Shown here piece after piece: positions 36,469 through 48,572 of a stretch of DNA of 64,000 nt. The notes under the pieces are model-generated. The model saw only the letters and a program-made list of their open reading frames with translations, did not search any database and was not told the DNA's origin. The position numbers and the translations under genes were made by a program. Position 1 is the first letter of the stretch. Each line of letters begins with the position of its first letter. This DNA comes from Neurospora crassa OR74A (Eukaryota > Ascomycota > Sordariomycetes > Sordariales > Sordariaceae): assembly GCF_000182925.2 (NCBI RefSeq), contig NC_026502.1, forward strand, positions 4,154,001-4,218,000, read 5' to 3'.

Positions 36469-38002
36469 CTAGTGGGTCTGGAATAGACTCTTCTCGGGAC
36501 TAGGGTCCTCATGCTTTGCCGTGCTTCCCTTTCCTCTCCACGTGCTAACAGCCTGGATGTTGGCCTTGTAAGTCTGCACGTCGGTCCCATACGCCCTCGG
36601 TGTCAGCTTGATCAGTGTGTGCAACGGCACGGGAACCCAGGGGCTTTCTTCTTGCGGTTTTTGCATAAAGTATGCATATATGCAGCGAATGACAGCCTGA
36701 TGCGAGATGATGAGAATGTCCTCACTACGCTCCAGCTCCATGATGATGGGCTCCAGTCGGATCACCACGTCGCGGTAGCTTTCGCCTCCGCGGTACCGGT
36801 AGTTGTACTTGTCTTCATCGCGCGCTTGGAAGTCATCCGGGTACATGTCCGCAATCTCTTGGTACGTCATGCCGTCGCACACGCCGGCGTCGAGCTCGTC
36901 CAGGGCCTTCCATTGTAGCTGATTGTAATGTTTTGGCAGGTGGCGTGCCGTGGCAATGGTGCGCTTTAGTGTTGATGTCCATACTGTCAAAGGGCGGTCG
37001 CTCTGCGGAAAAAATGTTAGACTGAGTGGTGCAACAACAAAGAGTGCGGGGCAGGGAGTAACGTACACCAACGGATTCTCTTACTAGCTCGGGGAGCTTC
37101 CGCGCATACTCTTCACCTCTGTGCGATAGCTCGGCATCGCCACCAATACGGCCTTCGAGATTGAGCATGGACTCGCCGTGCTACAAATCGTTAACATCCC
37201 GCCAAACTGATAGGGACAAGCGGAAATACGTACCCTTGAAAGCCATACTGTTCGAGGGCGAATGTGCAAGTTCATGAGGTAGTACACAATACGACTCTGC
37301 AGGTAGTCGCGAATGCGGTTGATGATGACTTGCTTCCCCACGTTCATAATCTTGAGGAAAGTCAAATCCTCCTCGTCGCCGTCTTGGTTAAGCGATTTGT
37401 ACACCTTTTCGTAGTTGCGTATGCGATTGCGGAAGTCGAGCGCTGCGGTTTCGGGGTCTTGGCCCTGGTAATCGGGACTGGTGGTCTTGACGTCGCGGAT
37501 GTTGGCCATAATCATGTTCTCGTCGTCGCACTTGGACTCGACAAAGATGACCTCGATGTTGTTTTGGGTCATGAGATCGAGCACCCATTTGCGCCTCTCT
37601 TTTGTGCTATTGGTGGCATCGAGGATGCCGACAACTCCTCCCTTCTTGAACCACCTGAGCATGTCGGCTACCGCAGCCTCGGCAGCAGCGCGACGCTTGC
37701 GCTCTCCCTCCGGGTTGTTGGGTTCAAAGAAGTCGGCGGGCGGTTGGGGGGCATCTGTGCGTCTGTAGTTGCCGACATTGAATGTAGCGGCGGGGATCGA
37801 GAGCCAGGCAAGATAGCGTTGCGCTGGGAGGGGGACTGGAGTTAGCAATTGGACCCTATGGAACAAGAGAACAAGCTGGATGATATGGCATGGTACCTTT
37901 CTGTGCGATATAGCTCTTTCCACGGGCCGGGAGACCCACCATCACCACGCAGATGCGGGTGTTCTCAACTTGCACACCAATGCCGTTTGTCCTAGGGGCC
38001 AT
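36469..38002 (-). CDS. 6-phosphofructo-2-kinase/fructose-2,6-bisphosphatase (447 aa)
   Basis: Exons (complement) 38002-37897, 37823-37234, 37180-37067, 37002-36469; phases agree. The enzyme makes and destroys fructose-2,6-bisphosphate, the cytosolic switch between glycolysis and gluconeogenesis. The kinase half has the Walker A GLPARGKS (23-30) and typical [20 protein letters not shown]-like core. The phosphatase half has RHGES, with phosphohistidine candidate His233, Glu306 in ELDAGVCDG, and His371 in ISHQAVIR. Both halves therefore keep their catalytic signatures, and length is normal for the compact fungal form. An in-frame ATG at 38080 would add 26 low-complexity residues and is judged upstream. 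Confidence 0.93.
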
Positions 38003-41000
38003 GGTTGCTGATGTGCTGGTGTGCTGGGAAAAGGTCGAGGTCGGGGAAGGGCAGGAAACGCTGCGAGTACATGTAGCCACGGAATTGGGCGCGCAGTCGT
38101 CGTGTTCTTGTAGTCCTGATCAAGTGTCGTTGACAAGTACGGTGAAGTAGTTGATCGCGTGAGGCAAGTCGAGTTGGGGTAGTGCCAGTGTCCGGGGACT
38201 TCTTGGCTGACAACAAGGGCAGTTGGTAGGCCGGTATTGCGCAAAGGCTTTCCAGGTACCTGTTCGTCGACGTAGCAGGGCGTTGCCGGTGGAAACGTGG
38301 GGATGGCAAGTCTGGACGTCGTTGGCGGATGCGATGGCAGCGGCGGCGAGACTAGAACCGAACGGGGATCGGGGACGATCTCTGGCGAGCAACAGCAATG
38401 GCAGCGGCGAAAAATGCTGTGGAAGGAGAAGAAGAAGACGAAGAAGTAAGATGAGAGGGAAGAAGAAGTAGTAGTAAAGGGGAAGAAAAGTAGGTAGGTA
38501 ATAGGTGAAGAGGAGAAGAAGGATGCTGAAGAATGGAAACGGGAATATGACAGTAGGTACACTATGTATTGATCGATAAGGATAAGGTAATGGTAACGGA
38601 TGGATGGATGTACCTGTTTAGCAAGAGCTGCCCTGGGCCATGGCCGGTTCCTGTTGCCGCAGTACGTACCAGTCCATGTACGGTACCTTGGTTACTACGA
38701 AATCCAAACTGAACTCATCCTCTTTGGGGATCCACAAGCAGAGCTGAACAACTTCCCTTTGGTTGTCGTAATCATTAACTTTGGATATCCAAAATAGAAA
38801 CAGACACCCCCAAATAATTCTTGAACTTTTTTTTTTTTTTTTATAAACACGATACCGGGCACGAGGACATGGCCTTTGGGCACCTTGTCCCTGGCAGTTC
38901 CGTCACCATCGGAATTCTCAGGGAAGACGGGAATTGCGGTGGAATTACCTGGCCTGAAGCGGGCAAGCATGGGGTGCTAGTGGGTGCCAATGGGCTGCAT
39001 TGGCAGGGCAGGCAAGGCACAGGGCACAGGGAAGCCAGCGGGAGTCCACCGAGACACCCACTGGAAGCCCACCCGCTGGAATGGGTCAACCCGGGTTAGT
39101 TGCCTCTGCCCTGTACGTTTTTTACCCTTTCTTCGTGGCGGTTCAGCCGTTACGTACAAAACCGTCAGAGTGTAACATTCCGTCATTCACGATCCAACTC
39201 TTCACCACCTATGACTCCCGTCCAGGTACTCTCAACACATGACAATTCTTTTACGTTTCTGATTAATCACAAACAGCAGACAAACTCCCAAGATGGCATC
39301 ATTTGGCTAAACATCGGAAGGAAGACTTTACTCTGAAGCGAAGGAAAGATGGAAAAGATGGAAAGACTCACAGCCCGATTCACGCCAAGCATCACCGTGC
39401 CAAGCAAGGCCAGCCAAAAGGGTTCCAGCCTTCTACCTACTTACCAAGACACTGCAGTGTTCCAAGATCCAGTCAGCAACCACCAGTCTCACCAGTCCCG
39501 TCGTTTCAACTCCCGACGGGACCCCACCCTTGACGAGATGGAGAGAGACTCACAACCTAAAGAACCTTGCCAAGTCTGGAGATGGCTGCTTCTCCATGTC
39601 ATGGCTGTTTTCTGCCTGTGATGAAGCTCACGCAAGGCAGGCGACAACCGCTCGGTTCGGTGTTTGACACTTTGGACGACGAACCGTGAGCTGGTTGGTG
39701 TTCTAGCAGAAGTCCCGCCTGACCATCTGATGACTGTGTAACTTGCCCCTCCATTCGCTTTTGAACTGTGCGTTGAAACTCCAGGTCCGGATTGCCAAAA
39801 AGAAAAAAGTCCGAATACATACATCTTTCAGCTTTCAGTCCTGGAGCAGGTCAGAATAGGAAATCATAAACATTAAATCTGTAGTACACGTGAACGAAAA
39901 GTTGGGAAGCTCTGCAGGTTCCACCGACAGACCGCCATGTTGAACCCTTCCCTTCTCACCTCGGGAGAAAGCAAACCGCGATCACAGGGACCATGGTGGG
40001 GGTTCAGGGCGGTATGCTGAAAAGAAGTCCTTCCCTAACTTAATACAGCTAGGTGACGGCGCTTGGCGCGTTAATGCGGGACTTGAAAGTAGAGCTCGGC
40101 AACACCGATCTCGGGGTCTCGTCCCGCTCGCCCGTTGACGTTCAGCTTAGTTATCACGGTCTGCACGGCAACAACGACAACGACCCCAAAACGGCAGATG
40201 CGCACATGCACTGTCATCTCATCCCAGGTATCGTTCCCAACAACTAACTGAACATGAAGTGGTGGTGGCCAAAGAAGCAATATGAATGTTCGGGATCATC
40301 AATCAATTAACTGGAAAAAAACATTTTTTTTTGGCGAAGAAATTCCCAGCCCAGTCAATGAACTCGGAATACCCGAAAAGCAATCATGACGTGCATTTGC
40401 CCCTCAAGCGGAGGCCGCGGAGTTTGGTGTAACGCTACTGTACGTGTAATGACAGCGACAGAAATTCGTGGGGGAAACCATTTTAAACATTTAAGAATGA
40501 AGACCACACAAGAGACAATAACATCGACTTATCATTACGTCCACTTTCATCTTCAACCTGCTTCACTTGCCTACCAGTAGGCTTTGTTTGCCCACTTGTG
40601 CTTCTGCAGGAACATGTCCTGTCCGTCGTGCACAGTCGAGTTCAATGGGAAAGGTAAAAGGTTGAAAAAGAGAAAAATGTGGGGTACACGAACACGGCCG
40701 GATCGAACCATGTAACGAAACACTGCCAGGAACCATCGATGGCATCGAAAAGAAGCCGACTTGAGAAGAAGACATCCCGCCATCAGCTGAGAATACAAGC
40801 GGGAGTGAAGCCATTACGGCTCTCAAGCATCGATTTCGCCCGAAATTTTAGCGGGTGCAGGCAGGCAGGCAGGCAGGCAGGCAGGTTAGGAAAAAGGTGC
40901 CCGCCTGAAGATTAATTCTCCGACATAAGTACCAGCATTCAACCCCGCGGAAAGGTGAAAGATGGCGGTGCAGTTCCTCCTGCCTGCACTTCTGAAACTT

Positions 41001-44000
41001 TGAACCCCCAAGTGTTCAGTTCACATGACTCTCCCTCAAATAGGTAGGCGGGAACAATGACACGGTCATATGACCACCGAAACCCCGAATTCGCCAAATT
41101 CTTTGTTGTCGACGGACCCTGAAGAAGAGTGTTTTTGGAATTTCATTTCTTTTTTGGGAAGGCAGGGGCATCAGGGCGGTGTAAAAGAAATGCTGTGCGC
41201 TGAATCCACCCAGCTGTCAGGGGGAAATAGTCGTGTGGAGACTTCCTTGAACATCCCGCGCCCAGTTCATTCATTCCCAAACGAGAATTACACGCACCCG
41301 TGGACGACTTGTACACAACGAAATAACGACAGCATGGAAACAAGGAAGTTTACAAAGAGAATCCAGGCTGAGATGTTCAGCTGTCTGTCTGTCAGTTCCG
41401 TTAACTGAAGGCTTGGATTCAGTTATAATAGGACGACCTTCAACGTATGAACTAAATAGCAACAGAAGGTACATACTTGACAACAAGGGACCGTCACACT
41501 TCCCCTAGCTACCTACGTACTTAAGCAAACCTCCCGTCTTCATATCCCATTTACTCCCCTTCCGACGTCGATTCCATGAAAAACAAACATAAGCTCCTGA
41601 TGTTTTACATACTACTTGTTTGAGGCTGAATCAATCAGGCAACGAGCCTTCAAAGTGGAGATATCACTGTCACGGAAAAGTAAGTACAGTGTATATAGTA
41701 CGCTGCCCTACCCGCGCAGGCTCCGGCTATTGTATATGTAAATTGTTGATACGAAGTCGATCAACACGATCCCTATGCTCTCGTCTGGAGATCATCCCTA
41801 TCCGCTCGAACTGAAAAGATTTCTAGACTAGGTACCTGCAATGACCCCTATTTTTTTTCTTCAGGTCAAGTGACGGCTGGTGATTTTCCGGGTACCTAGG
41901 TACCTAGGTGATCTTCCAACCGCCCAGTCGGGATGTGCCCGCCCCTGAACGAGGAAAGCATCAACCGACGAACCGACGAACCGACGACTGTCCGTTCGGG
42001 TTCGGGTCGTTCCTTTGACCCTGGATATGCCAAGCTTAGTTCGACGCCAAGCCGGTTAACAATTCGGGTGTGCCAGGACTACCTACTTGTACATACAAAA
42101 TCATGGGGAAGCTTACCTTGGTGCTTACAGGGCTGACAACACAACAGTGTCGAGAAAGAAAGAATGGATGGAAATTCTTTTCTTGTTGGTTGTTCTGGCC
42201 TGACTGTCCAGTAGGGGTACCATGCAATTGTTTCCAGGTTCATGCTGTGAAAGCTTACAGTTCCAATCAGTGTTTGTGCAGTGTATTATCTATCTGCGTA
42301 CTAGGAGATGCTCGTATGACTAGGCAAAACGACCAAGCATTGATGTTCGGTGTTGATGAGTTCCATCGAACGAAACCTTTTACTGACTAAAAGTCTTGTT
42401 GTCTAGTTATCTATCGGTTGTTATGGCAAGCAAGAAATGATCCAATGACATCTCCCCTTACTTGTTCCATCCATGTTTGTCCTCTGCTCCCATAGTCCAG
42501 CCCTACAAGCAAGGCTATACGTAGCTCGAGACCCCATACCTTGTTTACTAGCCAAAGTCAATCGCAAGGGGCAAGCGGGAGCTAGGCAATTCGAAGCCAA
42601 ATTACCAGCCCGATCGGCTTGAGCCGTGTCTACGCCTCCTGGGGCACCACTTGGCAGCAGAAAGACGGGGAAGTGAGATACAGAGTGTATCGAGATTTAA
42701 CATAAACGTGGTTTCGATTCAAGAACCAGAAGTTCTTGTCCGATTTTATTTTATGGGATGCCTTCTGGATTGTTTCCGTGATGTCTGTCCGTGGTGTTGA
42801 GCGAGTGGTGTTGAAGAATAGGGCCATGGGACCAGATTATATCATGAACATCAACTTCCGTGCTGATACCTCCCATTGGAACCATTCTCAGCCTCAGATC
42901 GTGGAAAGATGCGACCCAAGGCAGCAGTGAGCCAAAGACCGAACCACACTTGTGACTCGGTCAACTCCATGGAAAATGATCATGTTTTCATGTAATAAAG
43001 GTGTTGTTACTTCCGACGTGACCAAGATAGCATCCCGTCAGCCTTGAGAGAATATGAAGGATTCCGAAGGGGTTCATGAAACTTCACTTCAGCCAATGTA
43101 ATGATGCGAGGATATTGATCTGCCATGTGTACTGTTATGTATCGACCCAGGGGCCTCTCGGCGAGTGACACTTCCAACCCAGGGACCTGGATTCGAAGCT
43201 GACTGGTACGTTCCAATCTTGCGCCCTGTATCCCGCAGACGGGGTAAGTTTCCAGCTGCCCCGAATTATCGATTATCGATCAAGGCAACCCGTAGCCTGA
43301 CTATGGACTTGTGTCAAGGCCTTCGAAGTCGTCCGCTGGACGGGAACTGCAAAGTCCACCAGGCTATTGACTGGTCTGTCTCAATCCACTAAACCTTTGG
43401 AATAGAAATGTAACATAAGAAGAATACTGCAATGCCAGGATCTCAGAGGTACTGTACAGCGTTTGAATATCCGCAGTGTAAAGCAATGCCACCATGGACG
43501 ACATCCAGAGCCTAATTCCGTGAGAGGGACAACGAACATGAAAGACCGACTACACGCGGTTACGTTGAGTATATCATGTCTATGACAGACTGGAGTAATT
43601 GCAGGAGAGGTGAAAGCGTTGTGATAATAAACGAATATCAGAGAAGAAAACAACATAATGCGGATTTGAAGATAAGAGGAAATGGACAAGTTCAGTTCTC
43701 GACTCTCGCAAGCAATTGGGGGCACAATTGGCGGGTTCCGGGGTTCGGCTGATCTGCAGTCAAAAGTGGGGTCAACACTGGGACGGCTGTAGCGCACAGA
43801 CCAGGTTTTCATCAGGAGAAGAGGGCAGAATTGGCAAAATTTTCACCGCCTGGTGTAATCCCTGGTTATCGAACAAGCGATAAGAAAAAAATCCCCAGCG
43901 AAAGAGAAGGCAGAGGAAGGATAACAGATTCGACTCGCTGGGAATTTGAACGGAACCATTGCGACGCCCTTTTCCCAGAGTATCGCAACCACCCACCGAC

Positions 44001-44026
44001 AGTACCAACCCCCCCACGCCATCACG
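38003..44026. other. Six-kilobase gene-free region
   Basis: 38.0-38.6 kb is the long leader/promoter of the kinase/phosphatase gene; upstream ATGs occur there, including a 207-codon out-of-frame frame overlapping the start. The rest has no supported gene, tRNA or 5S RNA. A pure (AGGC)n run lies at 40857-40885, GGTACCTAGGTACCTAGGT-like palindromes near 41.89 kb, and T- or A-runs near 38.83 and 40.33 kb. 43.85-44.02 kb leads into HAS1. Confidence 0.55.
40857..40885. repeat. (AGGC)n tetranucleotide microsatellite
   Basis: About seven perfect GCAG/GGCA units in tandem, in otherwise non-repetitive intergenic DNA. Confidence 0.9.
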
Positions 44027-45832
44027 ATGGCTTCCGAATTTAGCAAGAAGCGCAAGCTCAAGGACGCCAAGATTGCGACCGAAGATGGCGCCGCCACCGA
44101 CAAGAAGACCAAGAAGGTGAAGAAGGACAAGAAGGAGAAGAAGGCCGCCGAAGAGGTCGTCGAGGACGCCACCCCCGAGGAGGAGAACGATGCCCAAAAG
44201 GCGGAGGAACAACAAGATGGCGACGAGGTCATCCCCACCGGCAACGGGGACAAGGAGGACAGCGACGACAAGGACGCTGAGGCCGGCGACGAACTCACAA
44301 AGACCAACGACTCCCTCATCGCCCCGTCCATCGCGACCAATGCCACCGACTTCTCCGAGCTCAACCTGTCCGACAAGACCATGAAGGCCATTGCCGAAAT
44401 GGGCTTCACCAAGATGACCGAGATCCAGAGGAGAGGTATCCCGCCTCTGCTCGCCGGCAAGGACGTCCTCGGTGCGGCCAAGACCGGTTCCGGCAAGACC
44501 CTCGCCTTCCTCATTCCCGCTATCGAGATGCTCAGCTCCCTGCGCTTCAAGCCGAGAAACGGTACCGGTGCCATTGTCGTCACTCCTACCCGCGAATTGG
44601 CTCTCCAGATCTTCGGCGTCGCCCGCGAGCTCATGAAGAACCACTCCCAAACATACGGTGTCGTCATCGGCGGTGCCAACCGTCGTGCTGAGGCCGAGAA
44701 GCTGGGCAAGGGCGTCAACCTGCTCATTGCTACTCCCGGTCGTCTGCTCGATCACCTGCAAAACACTCCCTTTGTGTTCAAGAACATGCGATCGCTCATC
44801 ATCGACGAGGCCGACCGTATTCTCGAGATTGGTTTCGAGGACGAAATGCGCCAGATCATCAAGATCCTGCCCAAGGAGGACCGTCAGACCATGCTCTTCT
44901 CCGCCACACAAACCACCAAGGTTGAGGATCTCGCCCGTATCTCGCTCCGTCCCGGTCCTCTTTACGTCAACGTCGATGAGGAGAAGCAGTTCAGCACGGT
45001 CGAGGGTCTGGACCAAGGCTACGTTGTCGTCGACGCCGACAAGCGCTTCCTGCTCCTCTTCTCTTTCCTCAAGAAGATGCAGAAGAAGAAGGTCATTGTC
45101 TTCTTCTCGTCCTGCAACTCGGTCAAGTACTACTCCGAACTTCTCCAGTACATCGATCTTCAGGTTCTCGATCTCCACGGCAAGCAGAAGCAGCAGAAGC
45201 GCACAAACACCTTTTTCGAATTCTGCAACGCCAAGCAGGGCACCCTCATCTGCACGGACGTTGCCGCCCGTGGTCTCGACATCCCCGCCGTTGATTGGAT
45301 CGTCCAGTTCGATCCTCCTGATGACCCGCGCGACTACATTCACCGCGTCGGTCGTACCGCCCGTGGTAACAACACCAAGGGCCGTTCGCTGCTCTTCCTC
45401 CAGCCCAACGAGTTGGGTTTCCTCGCCCATCTCAAGGCCGCCAAGGTCCCCGTTGTGGAATACGACTTCCCCAAGAGCAAGATCCTCAACGTTCAGTCCC
45501 AGCTGGAGAAGCTGATCGGCCAGAACTACTACCTTAACCAGAGCGCCAAGGACGGTTACAGGTCGTATCTCCACGCCTATGCTTCGCACAGTTTGCGGTC
45601 GGTGTTTGATATCCATAAGCTTGACTTGGTTAAGGTGGCCAAGGTATGTTTTCTCTTCTCTCCCTTTTTCTTCCCCAACACCAGAACAGTCACTAACGTA
45701 CTACAAAAACAGTCCTTCGGCTTCTCCACCCCTCCCAGGGTAGACATCACCCTGGCCTCCAGCATGTCGCGTGACAAGAAGCAGACGAGCAGGAGAGCGT
45801 ATGGTAGCCAGCCGAAGCAGAACCGTCACTAA
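44027..45832 (+). CDS. has1: DEAD-box ATP-dependent RNA helicase HAS1 (578 aa)
   Basis: Exons 44027-45643 and 45713-45832; the intron (GTATGT...CACTAACG...ACAG) is 69 nt. This nucleolar helicase is needed for 40S and 60S ribosome assembly. Residues 1-100 are a Lys/Glu/Asp-rich tail. The Q motif GFTKMTEIQ precedes AAKTGSGKT (about 149-157), then PTRELA, DEAD (260-263), SAT, RGLDIP and HRVGRTARG. The C-terminal part, with [17 protein letters not shown] and [16 protein letters not shown], is characteristic of the HAS1 subfamily and not of DBP2/DBP7. ATG 44027 in a CACGATGGC context is chosen over an in-frame ATG 81 nt upstream. The 614-codon open frame on the opposite strand is a codon-bias shadow. 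Confidence 0.96.
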   Translation: MASEFSKKRKLKDAKIATEDGAATDKKTKKVKKDKKEKKAAEEVVEDATPEEENDAQKAEEQQDGDEVIPTGNGDKEDSDDKDAEAGDELTKTNDSLIAPSIATNATDFSELNLSDKTMKAIAEMGFTKMTEIQRRGIPPLLAGKDVLGAAKTGSGKTLAFLIPAIEMLSSLRFKPRNGTGAIVVTPTRELALQIFGVARELMKNHSQTYGVVIGGANRRAEAEKLGKGVNLLIATPGRLLDHLQNTPFVFKNMRSLIIDEADRILEIGFEDEMRQIIKILPKEDRQTMLFSATQTTKVEDLARISLRPGPLYVNVDEEKQFSTVEGLDQGYVVVDADKRFLLLFSFLKKMQKKKVIVFFSSCNSVKYYSELLQYIDLQVLDLHGKQKQQKRTNTFFEFCNAKQGTLICTDVAARGLDIPAVDWIVQFDPPDDPRDYIHRVGRTARGNNTKGRSLLFLQPNELGFLAHLKAAKVPVVEYDFPKSKILNVQSQLEKLIGQNYYLNQSAKDGYRSYLHAYASHSLRSVFDIHKLDLVKVAKVCFLFSPFFFPNTRTVTNVLQKQSFGFSTPPRVDITLASSMSRDKKQTSRRAYGSQPKQNRH

Positions 45833-46637
45833 GCGAGGCGGGATTCGGTGTTCGTGTTGTTGTTGTTGTTGGTTAGAATACGAAAAGGGGATGATGATTT
45901 GTCAATGTTCTCTCTTAGATATCCATCGGGCATTCGGTGTGGAGCATAGTGGGTGTTTTCTTTTGTGTTGCTACTTTGCTGTTTACTTGTTGTTGTTTGC
46001 GCAAGCTGCCAAGGCGTTTTTGGTTGAAAAGTAAAACTGGAGGGCTTCAAATCAACAATTAATTTTTACTTTACGTTGCTGCTCCGTTGGTGTGGTATTT
46101 CTGATGCTGTGCCGTTCGGTCATCTCGGGTGTCTTTCCATGTGAGGATGGAACATATTATCATGCTGACAGTTTCATTTGATAAATGGTAAGAAAGACCT
46201 TGAACAAACCACATCATATCTATTTTGCTACGCAATTGGAAAGATCGTGATGTTGATATGGCTGATGGAAAGCATGGAGGTCCTGAGTGTCACTCTCTAT
46301 CAAGGATCCTTTGTAGGGATTCATAATCAATACCCAAATTAGGTAGCTGACAACCGGTACCAACTCAACACTAACCTCCAACAACAAAGCATGAAACAAC
46401 CCACTGATGACAGTCTACTATTTCAGAACGACCTACATCGATACCTATTCTATCTGCAGCCCCAATCGACCCCCCGAACCTGAACTACATAACAGACGGA
46501 AACTCCCCGACACAAACCAACCTAACAACTTTACCAAATTTCACCTCGTCCCCAATATCCTCCCCTTCCCCTTTCCCAATATCCTCTCCTTTCCCTTCCC
46601 ATCACTTCCCCTCCCTCACATATCCCTATCGACAAAC
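45833..46637. other. 3' spacer between convergent genes
   Basis: Holds the 3' UTRs of HAS1 and of the minus-strand aspartic protease. There is a GTT-rich stretch just after the HAS1 stop and a CT-rich stretch before the protease stop. No coding sequence or RNA gene is seen. Confidence 0.5.
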
Positions 46638-48551
46638 TCAATAAAACTCCCTCCCCAAAAACCTCATCTTCCCCCTCCCCACATCGAAAACCGTCAAGGC
46701 ATTCTGCATAAACACATCCCCCAGAATATACGGCCCGGCCCCGCCGTCCGCAATGGCCGTCATGCACAGCCCCGTCAACGGATCGACCATGTCTTGATTG
46801 ATCAAGTCGACAGGATTCAAGTAAAATGTTTTTCCGCCCAAGATCACGCCGACGCGCGGCACGATGGCGTCGCACGAGGTGAAGTAGGCGCCGTACATCC
46901 AGAGGTAGATGGCGGGGGGGTTGAATGCCGTGTTGATTTGTTGGGCTTCGGCTGTATGGAAAAAAAAAGGGGGGTGGGGGTTAGTATTGGAGGAGAAGGG
47001 GGAGGGGGTAAAAGGGGGGACATACCAGACGGGAGGTAGCAAAGAGTCGTTCCGCTGTCGACGATATAAGGGAATTTTCTCGTGTTGGTGTTGGGGCCGA
47101 ATTGCCACCCATCGGGAATGACGGTGTAGAAGGAGTAGTCGTAGGCGGTCTCGGGGACGTCGATTAGGTTTGTCTGTGTTTTTTTTTTCTTTAGTCAGTC
47201 ATCATGACAACTCTCTTTCCCGTTTCTTCCCTAGGTAGGTATCTCTGAGTTGGGCCAGTCACTGCCAGGACAGGTATAATAAAAACTCACAATAATCATA
47301 TCCAACTCCACATCCTTCCCCTTCTCCAGCCCCGTAGCAGGCGGCAACCCACCCCAAGCCAACAACCCCGAGCTAGCATTCCGATCAATCGTGATACTAA
47401 ACAGCGGCGGCACCGACCCCTGGTTAACCATACTCGTGAACAACGGCGGGTAGTAAAGCTGGTTGTAGGATTCATGTCCATCACCACCGCCTAGTCCACT
47501 TCCACCACTTCCATCACCACCCTCGCCTCCCTCTCCCCCCTCACCCGATCCCGAACCGGACCCAGACCCAGACCCAGACCCGGTGGGCATCCCCCCCAAA
47601 TACGCATTCGTCAAACTGGGGAACGCCAACCCCATCAACCCGCTCGTCAAATTATTCCCAAACCAAAACGTCCGCTCCGCCAACGCCACCTGCTGTTTCC
47701 TCACAGTGATGTTCCCCACGGTAATATCCGCAAAGCCCATCGGACCCGTGACGATCTCCCCGTCGCCATACTGGATAAACATGTGCGTCTGCGGGTCCGT
47801 AGGGCCGTAAGGGTTCCAGAGATCTGGTTGTTCTTCTCCTGTTCCTCCTGCCTTAGCCGGCCCCGGCCCCGACGAAGAAGAAGAAGAAGAATTGGTGGCA
47901 TTGCTACCAGGGATGATAGGAATAGGAACAGGGGAAGTGTGTGTAGGAGGGGGGAGGTAAAGAATAGGCGGGACCGAACCCGCACGTCTTTTGCGGGACG
48001 TCGTTGCCCAGGTAATCGAGACAGGAAAAGTTGTGGGTGATGGCCCACGTGTCGGAGGAGCCCGTGTCGAGAAGCAGTAAGAGGGGGACCGAGTTCCAGT
48101 GGACTTCGGCGGCGTATTGGGTGCCGTAGGCGGTGGTGACTGTGACGTTTTCGTAGCCGTAGGCGGAGCCTTCTTCACCTTCTTCTTCTTCTCCATTGTT
48201 GCTGCCGCCACCATGGCTACCGTGGGTGTGGACGGAGTTTTGGCGCAGACGGCGTTGGTGTTGGCCGAGGATGGAGGCGGCGGAGCGGCGGTTCACGGCG
48301 CGGGGGGTGGTGCCGCTGCTGGAGCCGCCAATGGAGTGGGAGACGCCTTGAAGGGTTTGGAAGGAGTGGGCGACTTCGAGCTTGCGGGTGTTGGGATGCG
48401 ATCCGAGGACGGCCTTGGGGACGGTGTATTTGATGCCGGCCAGCTTGGGGGCCGAGTCTTGGAGGTAGCGTTCGGTGGGAGTGAGGTTTATGGAGGCGGC
48501 GTCAACGAGGATGGTGGAGGTTAGGAGGAGGCTGTAGAGGCCGTAGGCCAT
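46638..48551 (-). CDS. Secreted pepsin-family aspartic protease with an unresolved internal junction
   Basis: The probable start ATG at 48551 (another at 48572) opens the signal peptide MAYGLYSLLLTSTILVDAAS. A propeptide follows, then the first active site LLLDTGSSDTWAI (about residue 160). The 3' exons are clear: ...48 kb to 47291, 47173-47026 (second active site FPYIVDSGTTLCYLP), and 46951-46638, all in phase. Between CGFGPAYS and SNATNSSSS (about 47.9-48.0 kb) the frame changes by one within a CCCCCC-containing low-complexity stretch. Either an intron with a weak GTTCGG donor and GGTAG acceptor (76 nt, in phase) is removed, or an indel has broken the gene. The flap region FIQYGDGEIVTGPMGF and several NxS/T sites are intact. 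A (SG)n linker lies near 47.55 kb. It is probably vacuolar, cell-wall or extracellular. Confidence 0.8.
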
Positions 48552-48572
48552 GGTGCCTATGGTGGGTAACAT

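Noticed and set aside
37264-37845. 193-codon plus-strand open frame
   Set aside because: Antisense shadow of exon 2 of the 6-phosphofructo-2-kinase gene.
43946-44026. Upstream in-frame ATG of HAS1
   Set aside because: The added 27 residues have no helicase-family counterpart, and the ATG at 44027 opens the usual Lys-rich tail.
43772-45616. 614-codon open frame on the minus strand
   Set aside because: Exactly antisense to HAS1; its openness comes from the codon bias of the helicase and its sequence is Val/Leu/Gly/Glu-rich without domain character.
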